Shown in pieces: positions 1 to 8,258 of a stretch of DNA of 64,000 nt; positions within the stretch are counted from its first letter, which is position 1; each line of letters starts with the position of its first letter. A model generated the notes under the pieces. That model was given only the letters and a program-made list of their open reading frames with translations, ran no database searches and had not been told where the DNA came from. The position numbers and the translations under genes are program-made. This DNA comes from Cupriavidus taiwanensis LMG 19424. Lineage in GTDB: Bacteria > Pseudomonadota > Gammaproteobacteria > Burkholderiales > Burkholderiaceae. Where the stretch lies: positions 1,488,001 to 1,552,000 of the forward strand of contig NC_010528.1 of NCBI RefSeq assembly GCF_000069785.1, given 5' to 3'.

Positions 1-647
1 ACGCGCGCGTACGCGGTCTGCTTCGGCACGATGGGCTGGTTCTTCTGCAGGTCCTTGAAGAACTTGAGGGCCGGGCCGAAGTTATCCAGCGAGCCGCCCA
101 GCGCCTGGTTGATCGCCACCGCGCCCACATAGCCGACAAAGGCGCTGGCCGGGTCGAGATAGCCGACCATGCCCTTGTATTCGGGCTTCTGCAGGTCGGC
201 CCATGACTGCGGCACCGGTTTGCCGCGCAACGCGTCGACATTGACCATCAGGCCCAGCGTGCCCGAATGGATGGCAAACCAGTGGCCCTGCGGGTCCTTC
301 AGGCCGTCGGGGATGTCATTCCAGTTGGCAGGCTTATAGGGTGCCGTCACGCCTTCCTTCTGGGCCTGGATGCCGAACGTCACGCCGTAATACACCACGT
401 CGGCCACCGGATTGGCCCTTTCCGCCACGATCTGGGCCAGCGACTGGCCCGAGTTCTTGTTGTCGTGCGGCACCGTGACGCCGGTCTTTTCCTTGATCGC
501 GCGGATCTGCGCTGCCCAGTCCGCCCATTCCGGCGGGCAGTTGTAGCAGATTGCCGTTTGCGCGGCCGCGGCGTGGCTGAATACGACCGCGCCAACCGTG
601 GGCAGCAGCCAGCGCAAGCGGCGCAGCCAGGACGAAGTCGATTGCAT
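1..647 (-). CDS. ABC transporter periplasmic substrate-binding protein (partial)
   Basis: Family-1 type extracellular solute-binding protein; the C-terminal part lies beyond the window edge, leaving about 215 residues. The first ~29 residues are a signal peptide: basic start (WLRRLRW), hydrophobic core, and an A-rich cleavage region ending AAAAQ. The following text (ICYNCPPEWADW, VVYYGVTFGIQA, GTLGLMVNVDAL, PQSWADLQKPEYKGMVGYLDP) resembles the iron(III)/polyamine/phosphonate-type binding proteins in which a low-affinity ligand is captured in the periplasm. The ATG at 647 has a strong AAGGAG eight bases upstream, which decides the start. It follows the LacI-type regulator by 83 bp in the same direction, so the pair probably form an operon whose permease and ATPase genes lie outside the window. 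The ligand cannot be named from this fragment. Confidence 0.85.
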   Translation of the reverse strand, partial: MQSTSSWLRRLRWLLPTVGAVVFSHAAAAQTAICYNCPPEWADWAAQIRAIKEKTGVTVPHDNKNSGQSLAQIVAERANPVADVVYYGVTFGIQAQKEGVTAPYKPANWNDIPDGLKDPQGHWFAIHSGTLGLMVNVDALRGKPVPQSWADLQKPEYKGMVGYLDPASAFVGYVGAVAINQALGGSLDNFGPALKFFKDLQKNQPIVPKQTAYAR

Positions 648-730
648 GATGCACTCCTTTTCTAGATATGACGGTGTGGGAAAACGGCGTAGGACGAGGC
701 GATATCGGCGCTGCTTCGGTTGCTGTGCCG

Positions 731-1816
731 CTAAGCCGGCGGCCCCACGGTAGCGCCTTCGCGCAGCGCGTGCGGCAGCAGCGTCGCGCGGGGCAAGCGG
801 GGGGCAGGCGCGGCCCCGGCGCTGGCGGGCGCGAGCCGTGCCAGCAGGCAGCCCAGCGCACGGGCACCGATCTCGTTGTTGGGCTGCGCCACGGTGGACA
901 GCGGCGGTTCCAGCAACTGGCCGAGTTCGATGCCGTCGTAGCCGAGCACGGATACATCGCCGGGCACGGACAGCCCCAGGCGCTTCAGGATCGAAATCAC
1001 GCCGATCGCCAGCATGTCGTTGGTGCAAAACAGCGCGGTGGGCGCGGATGGCGCTGTGACGAATTGCCGGATGCGCTCGACCTCCGCCGGCGTGTGCGTC
1101 GGCGTATGCGCTGGCAGGGACAGCGGCGGCAAGGGCTGCAGGCCATGCGCGCGCATCGCGTCCTGGTAACCCATGTGGCGCTGCCTGGCGCGGTCCGACG
1201 CGACGAAGGCGCCCGACACCACCGAGATGCGCCGATGCCCGGCAGCGATCAGCGTCTCGACGCCGGCGCGCGCGCTGACGCGGTTGTCCACCGATACCGA
1301 ATAGCGTTTGCCCCGGCGCGCTGCCTGGTTGTACGCCAGGACATAGGGCACGCCTTCGGCATCCAGCTGTTCCAGCACCGCGCTGCGGGCGGCATCGGCC
1401 ACCGTCAGCACCATGCCGTCGACGCGGTGACGCAGCAGATATTCAATCCGCTCGCGTTCGCGGGCCGGGTCGTAGCGGCTGGTCACCAGCATCAGCGAAT
1501 AGCCTTGGGCCAGCGCCGCCTCCTCGATGCCGCGCCAGCATTCGGCAAACACGGCATTCTCGAGCGTCGGCAGCATGACCCCCACGATGCGCGAGCGCTG
1601 GGCCCGGAGCTTGGCACCCAGCAGGTTGGGGCGGAAGCCAAGCTCGCCCGCCGCCTGCAATACGCGCCCGGCGGTATCCTGGCGGACCATCTCCGGATTG
1701 CTGAACACGCGCGAGGCGGTCGCCAGCGACACGCCCGCGGCCCTGGCGACATTCACCAGAGTCGCGCCATTGGATGGCGCGGGCGGAGCGGCGAGGGCGG
1801 TGGCATTGCGGGGCAT
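731..1816 (-). CDS. LacI/GalR-family transcriptional regulator
   Basis: 361-aa repressor of normal LacI-family length. Residues ~20-45 form the helix-turn-helix and start of the hinge (VNVARAAGVSLATASRVF, the usual VSxATxSRV pattern); the rest is a periplasmic-binding-protein-like effector domain (VGVMLPTLENAVFAE, DGMVLTVAD, FCTNDMLAIGV, VSVLGYDGIEL). The ATG at 1816 is preferred. A frame open to an ATG at 1888 would add 24 residues, but that upstream part is made by the 18-bp palindromic operator (1872-1889) and is unlike a LacI N terminus. No good ribosome binding site precedes 1816, so the start is not certain. The gene lies directly upstream of an ABC binding-protein gene and probably controls that operon and itself in response to the transported ligand (inference). 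Confidence 0.88.
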   Translation of the reverse strand: MPRNATALAAPPAPSNGATLVNVARAAGVSLATASRVFSNPEMVRQDTAGRVLQAAGELGFRPNLLGAKLRAQRSRIVGVMLPTLENAVFAECWRGIEEAALAQGYSLMLVTSRYDPARERERIEYLLRHRVDGMVLTVADAARSAVLEQLDAEGVPYVLAYNQAARRGKRYSVSVDNRVSARAGVETLIAAGHRRISVVSGAFVASDRARQRHMGYQDAMRAHGLQPLPPLSLPAHTPTHTPAEVERIRQFVTAPSAPTALFCTNDMLAIGVISILKRLGLSVPGDVSVLGYDGIELGQLLEPPLSTVAQPNNEIGARALGCLLARLAPASAGAAPAPRLPRATLLPHALREGATVGPPA

Positions 1817-1871
1817 TAGGCAGGAATCGGGATCAGTGCAGGAGTTGGTGCCTGAAGTTTGTGCGGAAGAA

Positions 1872-1889
1872 AATGAAAACGTTTTCATT
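1872..1889. promoter_or_regulatory. LacI-family operator, perfect 18-bp palindrome
   Basis: AATGAAAACGTTTTCATT is a perfect inverted repeat with the central CG typical of LacI/GalR-family operators (AACGTT core). It lies 55 bp upstream of the chosen regulator start, in the right place for autoregulation of the regulator/ABC-importer operon. Confidence 0.75.
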
Positions 1890-2120
1890 CAAGCCGCAAA
1901 AAAACGGGTGTCAAGGACAACCGTTGGTGCGGTGCGCCGCAAAACCGCCGGCGGGGCCATGCGAGTGGCGCGGAAGGCCGAACGAGGGCGATTGTGCGGG
2001 GCGCAAGTGACAGCGGGATGACACTAGTCACGAGGGACCAGCCACGGATCCTTCGCGTGATTGGCTGCAGCTAAGGTGATGGAGGCCCGCTTCGAGACCA
2101 AATTTAAACGTGTCCCCGTC

Positions 2121-2150
2121 TTGCGCTGGTACGGGAACATGCGCTATAGT
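2121..2150 (+). promoter_or_regulatory. Probable sigma-70 promoter of tRNA-Asp
   Basis: TTGCGC (2121-2126) and TATAGT (2145-2150) are separated by 18 bp and match -35 and -10 elements. Transcription would begin near 2157, about 50 nt before the mature tRNA. Confidence 0.5.
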
Positions 2151-2206
2151 TCGGCCTCTTTGCTGCGGCGCAGGTACGAAAGCAGGCTGCAGCAGGCACC
2201 GACACA

Positions 2207-2283
2207 GGAGTGGTAGTTCAGTCGGTTAGAATACCGGCCTGTCACGCCGGGGGTCGCGGGTTCGAGTCCCGTCCACTCCGCCA
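2207..2283 (+). tRNA. tRNA-Asp (anticodon GTC)
   Basis: 77-nt gene with the CCA end encoded. The acceptor stem GGAGTGG pairs with CCACTCC; the anticodon arm is CCGGC-CTGTCAC-GCCGG with GTC at 2241-2243; the T arm is GCGGG-TTCGAGT-CCCGT; the discriminator base is G, as required for tRNA-Asp identity. It lies between its own promoter and an intrinsic terminator, directly upstream of ppiD. Confidence 0.98.
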
Positions 2284-2293
2284 GTACCAAGAA

Positions 2294-2317
2294 GCGCCCG
2301 CAATCGCGGGCGTTTTT
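2294..2317 (+). terminator. Rho-independent terminator after tRNA-Asp
   Basis: CGCCCGC (2295-2301), loop AATC, GCGGGCG (2306-2312), then five T. It starts 12 nt beyond the tRNA CCA end. Confidence 0.85.
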
Positions 2318-2422
2318 CATTTGTGGCTCATGTTCGCCACCCTGCACAAAGGGCGCTTGCCCGCCGGCTCCTGATAGAATCGTGGAGTTTGTCTTTCGTG
2401 CCAATCCACTACCCGAATCCGC

Positions 2423-4357
2423 ATGCTTGATTTCGTACGCAACAACCGGCGCCTGATGCTCTTGCTGCTGCTGGTGCTTGTTTTCCCGTCGTTCGTGTTC
2501 TTCGGCGTGGAAAGCTATTCGCGCTTCATGGACAGCTCGCACGATGCCGCCAAGGTCGACGGCCGGGCCATCAGCGTGCAGGAGGTCGACAACGTCGTGC
2601 GCGACCAGAGCGAGCGCGCGCGCCAGATCCTGGGCGCCAACTATGATCCGCGCCAGTTCGAGGGTCCCGAGGCACGCAAGGCCGTGCTCGAGCAGCTGAT
2701 CCAGCAACGCGTGATGGCCAATGCGGTGGCCAGCGAACACCTGACGGTGTCGGATGCCAAGCTGCTCGAAGAAATCAGCAGCCTGCCGGCGATCGCGCAG
2801 CTGCCGCGGGGCAAGGACGGCAAGATCGACGATAAGGCCTACCTGCAGCTGCTGCAGTCGCAGGGCATGACGCCCGAACAGTTCGATGCGCGCATGCGCT
2901 TCGAGCTGGCCATGCAGCAGCTGGGCGCATCGGTTGCCGCGACGGCGTTCGTGCCGAAGTCGCTGATCGAGCGACTGATGGCGGCGCGCGACCAGCAGCG
3001 CGACGTGCAGGCGCTGCTGTTCAAGCCGGCCGGCTACACCGCCAAGGTCCAGCCCGATGCCGCCGCGCTGAAGGCTTACTATGACAGCCACCAGCAGGAC
3101 TTCTCGGTGCCGGAGCAGGCCAAGGTGGAATACCTGGTGCTGTCGGGCGAGGCCCTGGCGGCGTCGCAGGCGGTGACGCCGGAAGAGCTGAAGTCGTACT
3201 ACGAAAGCAATATCGCGCGCTTCCGCGTCGACGAGCAGCGCCGCGCCAGCCATATCCTGATCAGCGCGCCGAAGGATGCGCCGGCCGCGCAGCGCCAGGC
3301 CGCCAAGGACAAGGCCACCAAGCTGCTGGAAGAGGTGCGCAAGCATCCGGACACCTTCGCCGACGTGGCGCGCAAGAACTCGCAAGACCCGGGCTCGGCC
3401 GAGAAGGGCGGCGACCTTGGCTTCATGGGCCGCGGCGCGCTGGTCAAGCCGTTCGAGGACGCCATGTACGCGCTCAAGGAAGGCCAGATCAGCGACGTGG
3501 TCGAAACCGACTTCGGCTACCACATCATCAAGCTGACCGGCACCAAGCCCGCGGAAACGCGGCCGCTGGAGGCCGTGCGCACCGAGCTGGAAGCCGAACT
3601 GCGCAAGCAGTTCGCCGACAAGAAGTTTGCCGAGCAGGCCGATGCCTTCGGCAATACCGTCTACGAGCAGGCCGACAGCCTCAAGCCCGCCGCCGACAAG
3701 TTCAAGCTGACCATCCAGACCGCCGACAAGGTCACGCGCCAGCCGAATCCGGCGCTGGGCGCGCAGAGCCCGCTGAACAACGAGAAGCTTCTCAAGGCGC
3801 TGTTCAGCGACGACGCCATCAAGAACAAGCGCAACACCGAAGCCGTGCAGGTTGCGCCGAACACGCTGGTGGCCGCCCGCATCGTCGCGTACCGCCCGGC
3901 GACCGTGCGCAAGTTCGAGGAAGTCGAAGCCCAGGTGCGCGAAGGCTATATCGCGCAGCAGGCCGCGGCGCTGGCGCGCAAGGATGGCGAGGCCCGCCTG
4001 GCCGCGCTGAAGCAGGCCGACAGCGCCGAGGGCTTTGGCCCGGTGCAGACGGTATCGCGCACCAAGGCCGACGGCATGACGCCGCAGGCAGTGGAAGCCG
4101 TAATGCGCGCCGATGCCGCCAAGCTGCCGGCGCTGGTGGGTGTGGACCTGGGTGCGCAGGGCTACGCGGTCTATCGCATCACCAAGGTCAGCCAGCCGGC
4201 ACAGGCCAATCCGGCCCAGCGCCAGGCCGCGGCACAGCAACTGGCGCAGCTGGCCGGCCAGAGCGACCTGCAGGCCTTCTATGAAAGCCTGAAGGCCCGC
4301 GCCAAGGTCAAGATGCTGGCCCCCGCAGGCGCGACGCAAGGGCAAGGCGCCGAGTAA
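2423..4357 (+). CDS. ppiD: Peptidyl-prolyl cis-trans isomerase PpiD (SurA-like, membrane-anchored)
   Basis: 644-aa periplasmic folding factor anchored in the inner membrane, thought to assist outer-membrane and secreted proteins leaving the Sec translocon. A single membrane segment near the N terminus (residues ~12-29, LMLLLLLVLVFPSFVFFG) follows the basic VRNNRR start typical of PpiD. A SurA_N-like chaperone region covers roughly residues 30-220. A parvulin (PpiC) domain lies at about 268-373, with RRASHILIS, PGSAEKGGDLGFM and DFGYHIIKLTG. A long helical C-terminal chaperone region follows. The length is close to the E. coli protein (623 aa). It stands alone between tRNA-Asp and a strong terminator. 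In many betaproteobacteria ppiD lies near lon, hupB and this tRNA. Confidence 0.95.
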   Translation: MLDFVRNNRRLMLLLLLVLVFPSFVFFGVESYSRFMDSSHDAAKVDGRAISVQEVDNVVRDQSERARQILGANYDPRQFEGPEARKAVLEQLIQQRVMANAVASEHLTVSDAKLLEEISSLPAIAQLPRGKDGKIDDKAYLQLLQSQGMTPEQFDARMRFELAMQQLGASVAATAFVPKSLIERLMAARDQQRDVQALLFKPAGYTAKVQPDAAALKAYYDSHQQDFSVPEQAKVEYLVLSGEALAASQAVTPEELKSYYESNIARFRVDEQRRASHILISAPKDAPAAQRQAAKDKATKLLEEVRKHPDTFADVARKNSQDPGSAEKGGDLGFMGRGALVKPFEDAMYALKEGQISDVVETDFGYHIIKLTGTKPAETRPLEAVRTELEAELRKQFADKKFAEQADAFGNTVYEQADSLKPAADKFKLTIQTADKVTRQPNPALGAQSPLNNEKLLKALFSDDAIKNKRNTEAVQVAPNTLVAARIVAYRPATVRKFEEVEAQVREGYIAQQAAALARKDGEARLAALKQADSAEGFGPVQTVSRTKADGMTPQAVEAVMRADAAKLPALVGVDLGAQGYAVYRITKVSQPAQANPAQRQAAAQQLAQLAGQSDLQAFYESLKARAKVKMLAPAGATQGQGAE

Positions 4358-4398
4358 TCCGCGCCGCCCCGCGCCACGCCGGGCACGCCGGAAACAAG

Positions 4399-4428
4399 AA
4401 CCCCTGCCAATGTGGCAGGGGTTTTTTT
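4399..4428 (+). terminator. Rho-independent terminator of ppiD
   Basis: CCCCTGCCA (4401-4409), loop ATG, TGGCAGGGG (4413-4421), followed by seven T; two flanking A-T pairs extend the stem. It lies 41 bp after the ppiD stop. Confidence 0.92.
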
Positions 4429-4510
4429 GTGGTTAATCGCCGCATTGCAAGGGATGATGAGTGCGCGGGATTGTTGCTTGACTTCGTCGATGCGCCGGCC
4501 CTCTCCCCCG

Positions 4511-4536
4511 CCCCTCTCCCGCAAGCGGGAGAGGGG
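4511..4536 (-). repeat. REP-like palindromic repeat, copy 1
   Basis: Perfect 12-bp arms CCCCTCTCCCGC / GCGGGAGAGGGG around AA. The flanking GCCGGCCCTCTCCCCCG on the left shows it is in reverse orientation relative to copies 2-4. Confidence 0.8.
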
Positions 4537-4846
4537 AGAAAACCAGCTGGAGGCGAAAATCCTTTGGGCTCGCCCGCGACAACGCGTGCGAGCGCAGCGA
4601 CGCACTCCGTGCCAGTGCGCAAGGCCTGAGATAGGGAGCGCGCGCAGCGCAGCCGAAGGCGTCCCACCAATAACGTGATAGGCAGGCTGCCACCGACCTA
4701 AAGTCGGGTTCGTCCATCCGCCCCCGAACGCCAGGCACCTCCCGGTAGCGTCAGCAGGGTCGAACCACCACCATCACGACCGCAAGTCACCACCGCCAGA
4801 ACCACCAACACCGCCTTGGCCAGCCGCCCAGGCGACGCGCTCTTTG

Positions 4847-4896
4847 CCTCCTTTCTGTCGCTCGGACAGAAAGGAGGTCGCCGGCTACGCCGGCGA
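4847..4896. repeat. Two adjacent perfect hairpins
   Basis: CCTCCTTTCTGTC (4847-4859) pairs with GACAGAAAGGAGG (4865-4877) over a 5-nt loop. It is followed at once by TCGCCGGC (4878-4885) and GCCGGCGA (4889-4896) over a 3-nt loop. Neither ends in a T run. Repetitive intergenic DNA or an RNA stabiliser are both possible. Confidence 0.6.
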
Positions 4897-5006
4897 AACA
4901 GCAGCGCCCGCCAAGCACAAAGCCGCACCCACCAAGCACGACCAACAAACAATCCGCATCACCCCAAAGGTTCAACGAGCCACTGCCCCGAATAACCCAT
5001 TTATAG

Positions 5007-5681
5007 TCACTTCCCAACGCCGCGCTTGAGCAGCGGCTTGAGCTGCGGCCACACCGTATCCAGCAACGCCGGCTGTGCCGCGGCAGTCGGGTGAATACGG
5101 TCCGGCTGGAACCAATCCTGCCGCGCAATCACCTGGTCGAGGAAGAACGGCACCAGCCGCACCTTGTATTCCCCCGCCAGCCTGGGATACAGCGACACGA
5201 ACTTCTCGGTGTAGTCCTGGCCATAGTTAGGCGGGATGCGCATGCCGATCAGCAATACGCTCGCGCCGGCCTTCTGCGCCGTGGTGACAATGTTGCGCAG
5301 GTTGGCCTCGGTGGTGTGCAGCGGCAAGCCGCGCAGCGCATCGTTGGCGCCCAGTTCGATCACCACGATGGCCGGACGGTGCCGCGACAGCAGGTCGGGC
5401 AGGCGGGTCTTGCCGCCGATGGTGGTCTCGCCGCTGATGCTGGCATTGACGACGCTATAATCGAACCGCTCCTGCCGCAGCCGGTCCTGCAGCAGCGTGA
5501 CCCAGCCCGCGCCGCGCGCGATGCCGTATTCGGCCGACAAGCTGTCGCCCAGCACCAGCAACGCCGGGGCGGTGGCCTGGGCCGCGGGCTTTGCCTGGGC
5601 CTGGGCCGCGACCGGAATCGCCAGCGCCATGCCGGCTGCCAGCAGCAGCCTGCGCCTTTTCCCTCGGATCCCTATATCCAT
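5007..5681 (-). CDS. tesA: Acyl-CoA thioesterase I / lysophospholipase L1 (TesA, SGNH hydrolase)
   Basis: 224-aa periplasmic SGNH-family esterase with thioesterase and lysophospholipase activity (family knowledge). Residues 1-30 form a signal peptide (RGKRRRLLLAAGMALAIPV...AQA). Block I is LVLGDSLSAEYG, with nucleophile Ser47; block II holds SISGETT; block III is ELGANDALRG; block V is DRIHPT, with Asp194 and His197. The ATG at 5681 overlaps, in the sequence CATG, the ATG of the divergent ATPase gene at 5680. An ATG at 5693 would add four residues. The tesA-ybbA divergent pairing is also found in E. coli, where a YbbP permease follows; here none does. Confidence 0.93.
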   Translation of the reverse strand: MDIGIRGKRRRLLLAAGMALAIPVAAQAQAKPAAQATAPALLVLGDSLSAEYGIARGAGWVTLLQDRLRQERFDYSVVNASISGETTIGGKTRLPDLLSRHRPAIVVIELGANDALRGLPLHTTEANLRNIVTTAQKAGASVLLIGMRIPPNYGQDYTEKFVSLYPRLAGEYKVRLVPFFLDQVIARQDWFQPDRIHPTAAAQPALLDTVWPQLKPLLKRGVGK

Positions 5682-6378
5682 GTCTTCTTCCATTCTTGCA
5701 GTCGAATCCCTTGGAAAGACCGTAGCCGACACGACTGGTTCGCTGACGATTTTGCACGACGTGACCTTTTCCGTCACGCCGGGCGAAACGCTCGCCATCG
5801 TGGGCGCGTCCGGATCCGGCAAGTCGACGCTGCTGGGGCTGCTGGCCGGCCTGGACCTGCCCAGCGCCGGCACGGTGCGGCTGCACGGCCAGGACCTGTA
5901 CGCGCTGGACGAGGACCAGCGTGCCGCGGTGCGCGGCCGGCATGTCGGCTTTGTGTTCCAGTCGTTCCAGCTGGTGGGCCACCTGACCGCGCTGGAGAAT
6001 GTGATGCTGCCGCTGGAGCTGCGTGGCGAAACAGCGCAAGTGCGCGAGCGCGCCGTCGACATGCTGCAGCGCGTGGGCCTGGGCGCGCGCCTGGGCCACT
6101 ACCCGCGCACGCTGTCGGGTGGCGAGCAGCAGCGCGTGGCACTGGCGCGGGCCTTCGTGGCGCGCCCCGACATCCTGTTTGCCGATGAACCGACCGGCAG
6201 CCTCGATACCGCCACCGGCGAAGCGGTGATTGCGCTGATGTTCGAACTGAACCGCGACGCCGGCTCCACGCTGGTGCTGGTCACCCACGACCGCTCGGTG
6301 GCGTCGCGCTGCGGGCGCGTGCTGACCATCGACGCCGGTCGCGTGGCCAGCGACGAATGGATCGGCGCCGAGGTCTGA
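5680..6378 (+). CDS. YbbA-type ABC transporter ATP-binding protein (orphan)
   Basis: 232-aa ATPase of the LolD/MacB/YbbA group. It has Walker A GASGSGKS (42-49), the Q-loop region [18 protein letters not shown], signature [15 protein letters not shown] (~145), Walker [13 protein letters not shown] with catalytic Glu about 170, and switch LVTHD. Upstream in-frame codons are rejected because they run antisense through tesA, and MSSSILAVE is a normal start. In E. coli the homologue works with the large permease YbbP beside tesA. Here the next gene is pgi on the opposite strand, only 8 bp beyond the stop, so the partner permease must be encoded elsewhere or is missing. Confidence 0.9.
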   Translation: MSSSILAVESLGKTVADTTGSLTILHDVTFSVTPGETLAIVGASGSGKSTLLGLLAGLDLPSAGTVRLHGQDLYALDEDQRAAVRGRHVGFVFQSFQLVGHLTALENVMLPLELRGETAQVRERAVDMLQRVGLGARLGHYPRTLSGGEQQRVALARAFVARPDILFADEPTGSLDTATGEAVIALMFELNRDAGSTLVLVTHDRSVASRCGRVLTIDAGRVASDEWIGAEV

Positions 6379-6386
6379 TCTGACGG

Positions 6387-8030
6387 CTAGCTGGCCGCGC
6401 CCGCCTTCAGCACCGCGCGGGCACGCGCGATCAGCGCGGCGGTGGAGGCATCGTGCTGGCCGGTGGCCGTGCCGGTCAGTTCGGCCTCGATCGGGCGCGC
6501 CAGGATCTTGCCGAGCTCAACGCCCCACTGGTCGAACGAGTTGATCCGCCACACCACGCCCTGCACGAAGGTGCGGTGCTCGTACAACGCAATCAGTGCG
6601 CCCAGCACATTGGGCGTCAGGTCCTCCATCAGCAGCGTGTTGCTGGGGCGGTTGCCGTCGAACACCATATGCGCAATGCGCACCTCGTCCTTCAGGCCGC
6701 TGGCGCGCAGCTCGTCGGCGCTGCGCCCGCGCATCAGCGCCTCGGCCTGCGCGAAGCAATTGGCCAGCAGCTTGGCGTGATGGCCGGGCAGGCGGCGCGG
6801 CGGCACCAGCGGCGCGACAAAATCCACCGGCACCACCTGCGAGCCCTGGTGGATCTGCTGGAAGTAGGCGTGCTGGCCGTTGGTGCCGGCCGTGCCCCAC
6901 ACCACCGGCGAGGTATGCGTGCGGATGCGCTGCCCATCGAGCTGCACGGACTTGCCGTTGCTTTCCATCTCCAGCTGCTGCAGGAAGGCGGGAAACAGCT
7001 CCAGCGAGGTCGAGTAGGGCGCCATGCAGCTGGTCGGCAGGTTCCAGAAATTGCGGTACCAGACCCCCAGCATGCCGAGGATCACCGGCATGTTGCGCTC
7101 CAGCGGCGCGGTGCGGAAATGCTCGTCCATCGCGTGCCCGCCGGCGAGCAGGTCGGAAAAGGCATCGAAGCCGACCGCCAGCGTGATCGACAGGCCGACC
7201 GACGACCACAGCGAAAAACGCCCGCCGATCCAGTCCCAGAACTCGAACATATTGGCCGGGTCGATGCCGAATTCGCGCACCGCCTCGGTATTGGTCGAGA
7301 CCGCGACGAAATGCTTGGCCAGGTCCTGCTCGGCCACGCCGCTGGCGACAAACCAGGCGCGCGCGCTGCGCGCGTTGGCCATGGTCTCGAGCGTGGTGAA
7401 GGTCTTGGAGCAGACGATCACCAGGGTCCGCTGCGGGTCCAGCCGCACCAGGGTCTCGGCCAGGTCGGTGCCGTCGACGTTGGAGACGAAGTGCATGCGC
7501 GGCGCGGCATGGCCGTCGGCATCGGCCAGGTGCGACAGTGCGCGGCACACCATGCGCGGTCCCAGGTCGGAGCCGCCGATGCCGATATTGATGACATCGG
7601 TGATGCGCTCGCCGGTCGCGCCCTTCCAGGCGCCGCTGCGCACCCGTGCGGAGAAGTCGCGCATGCGTGCCAGCACCTGATGGATGGCCGGCACGACCGC
7701 TTCGCCATCGACCTTGAAGGCGGCGCCGGCGGGCGCGCGCAGCGCCACGTGCAGGACCGCGCGGTCTTCGGTGGTGTTGATATGCTCGCCCGCGAACATC
7801 GCATCGCGGCGCCGCGTGACGCCGGCCTCTGCCGCCAGCTGCATCAGCAGGCTCATGGTTTGCGGCGTGATGCGGTTCTTCGAGTAATCCAGATAGAGGC
7901 CAGCGGCTTCCAGCGAGCATTGTGCGACGCGCTGTGCGCCTTCGCGATCGAACCAGTCGCGCATCTGGGCGTCGCGAAGGGTGTCATGGTGCCGCAGCAG
8001 GGCATTCCAGGCGTGAAGGTCAGTGGGCAT
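6387..8030 (-). CDS. pgi: Glucose-6-phosphate isomerase
   Basis: 547-aa cytoplasmic enzyme interconverting glucose 6-phosphate and fructose 6-phosphate, of the long bacterial PGI type. It shows the family signatures [14 protein letters not shown], a sugar-phosphate-binding [39 protein letters not shown] (catalytic His) and C-terminal [10 protein letters not shown] (catalytic Lys). In organisms lacking phosphofructokinase it feeds fructose or triose carbon back to the Entner-Doudoroff pathway (general knowledge). The ATG at 8030 has no Shine-Dalgarno; instead two exact 13-bp tandem repeats abut the start codon. A TATACT -10-like box lies on the minus strand at 8110-8115. Confidence 0.96.
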   Translation of the reverse strand: MPTDLHAWNALLRHHDTLRDAQMRDWFDREGAQRVAQCSLEAAGLYLDYSKNRITPQTMSLLMQLAAEAGVTRRRDAMFAGEHINTTEDRAVLHVALRAPAGAAFKVDGEAVVPAIHQVLARMRDFSARVRSGAWKGATGERITDVINIGIGGSDLGPRMVCRALSHLADADGHAAPRMHFVSNVDGTDLAETLVRLDPQRTLVIVCSKTFTTLETMANARSARAWFVASGVAEQDLAKHFVAVSTNTEAVREFGIDPANMFEFWDWIGGRFSLWSSVGLSITLAVGFDAFSDLLAGGHAMDEHFRTAPLERNMPVILGMLGVWYRNFWNLPTSCMAPYSTSLELFPAFLQQLEMESNGKSVQLDGQRIRTHTSPVVWGTAGTNGQHAYFQQIHQGSQVVPVDFVAPLVPPRRLPGHHAKLLANCFAQAEALMRGRSADELRASGLKDEVRIAHMVFDGNRPSNTLLMEDLTPNVLGALIALYEHRTFVQGVVWRINSFDQWGVELGKILARPIEAELTGTATGQHDASTAALIARARAVLKAGAAS

Positions 8031-8055
8031 GCAGGACTAGCGTGCAGGACTAGCG
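8030..8055. repeat. 13-bp tandem duplication at the pgi start
   Basis: TGCAGGACTAGCG occurs twice without a gap (8030-8042 and 8043-8055). Read on the pgi strand, the two copies fill the 25 bases just before the ATG, where a ribosome binding site would be expected. Confidence 0.85.
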
Positions 8056-8258
8056 GGGTTGCGGGGGCGCGAGCCGCGTGACGTTGCCGGCTTGCAAGAC
8101 GGAGCGGTAAGTATATCGCCGCCATCGCGGCATCGGGCCTCGCGGCGGCGCCATATCGTTACCACTTGCAACATAACAGCCGCGGCACCGCACGGGTATC
8201 GGTCGTTGTCTGACGGCAGGTGCGGCCCGCGCCGCCGGTATGCGCGCGAACGCGCGCT

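Larger units (their letters stand above)
1817..2206. other. Intergenic region between LacI-type regulator and tRNA-Asp
   Basis: About 390 bp without a convincing gene. It holds the LacI operator at 1872-1889 and, near its right end, the probable tRNA promoter at 2121-2150. I see nothing else recognisable. Confidence 0.6.
4429..5006. other. Gene-poor region with palindromic repeats
   Basis: About 580 bp between the ppiD terminator and the convergent tesA stop. It contains one copy of the CCCTCTCCCGC repeat (4511-4536) and two tandem hairpins (4847-4896). Short open frames exist on both strands, but none has a ribosome binding site or a recognisable protein text. I see no RNA gene. Confidence 0.6.

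Noticed and set aside
1817..1888. N-terminal extension of the LacI-type regulator
   Set aside because: The extra codons coincide with the palindromic operator and do not resemble LacI-family N termini.
4511..4536. Possible CRISPR or IS end
   Set aside because: The palindromic units are dispersed single copies without regular spacers, transposase gene or target duplication; they fit a REP-like family.
4844..5029. Small rightward frame over the twin hairpins
   Set aside because: It runs through the palindromes into the antisense end of tesA and has no ribosome binding site.
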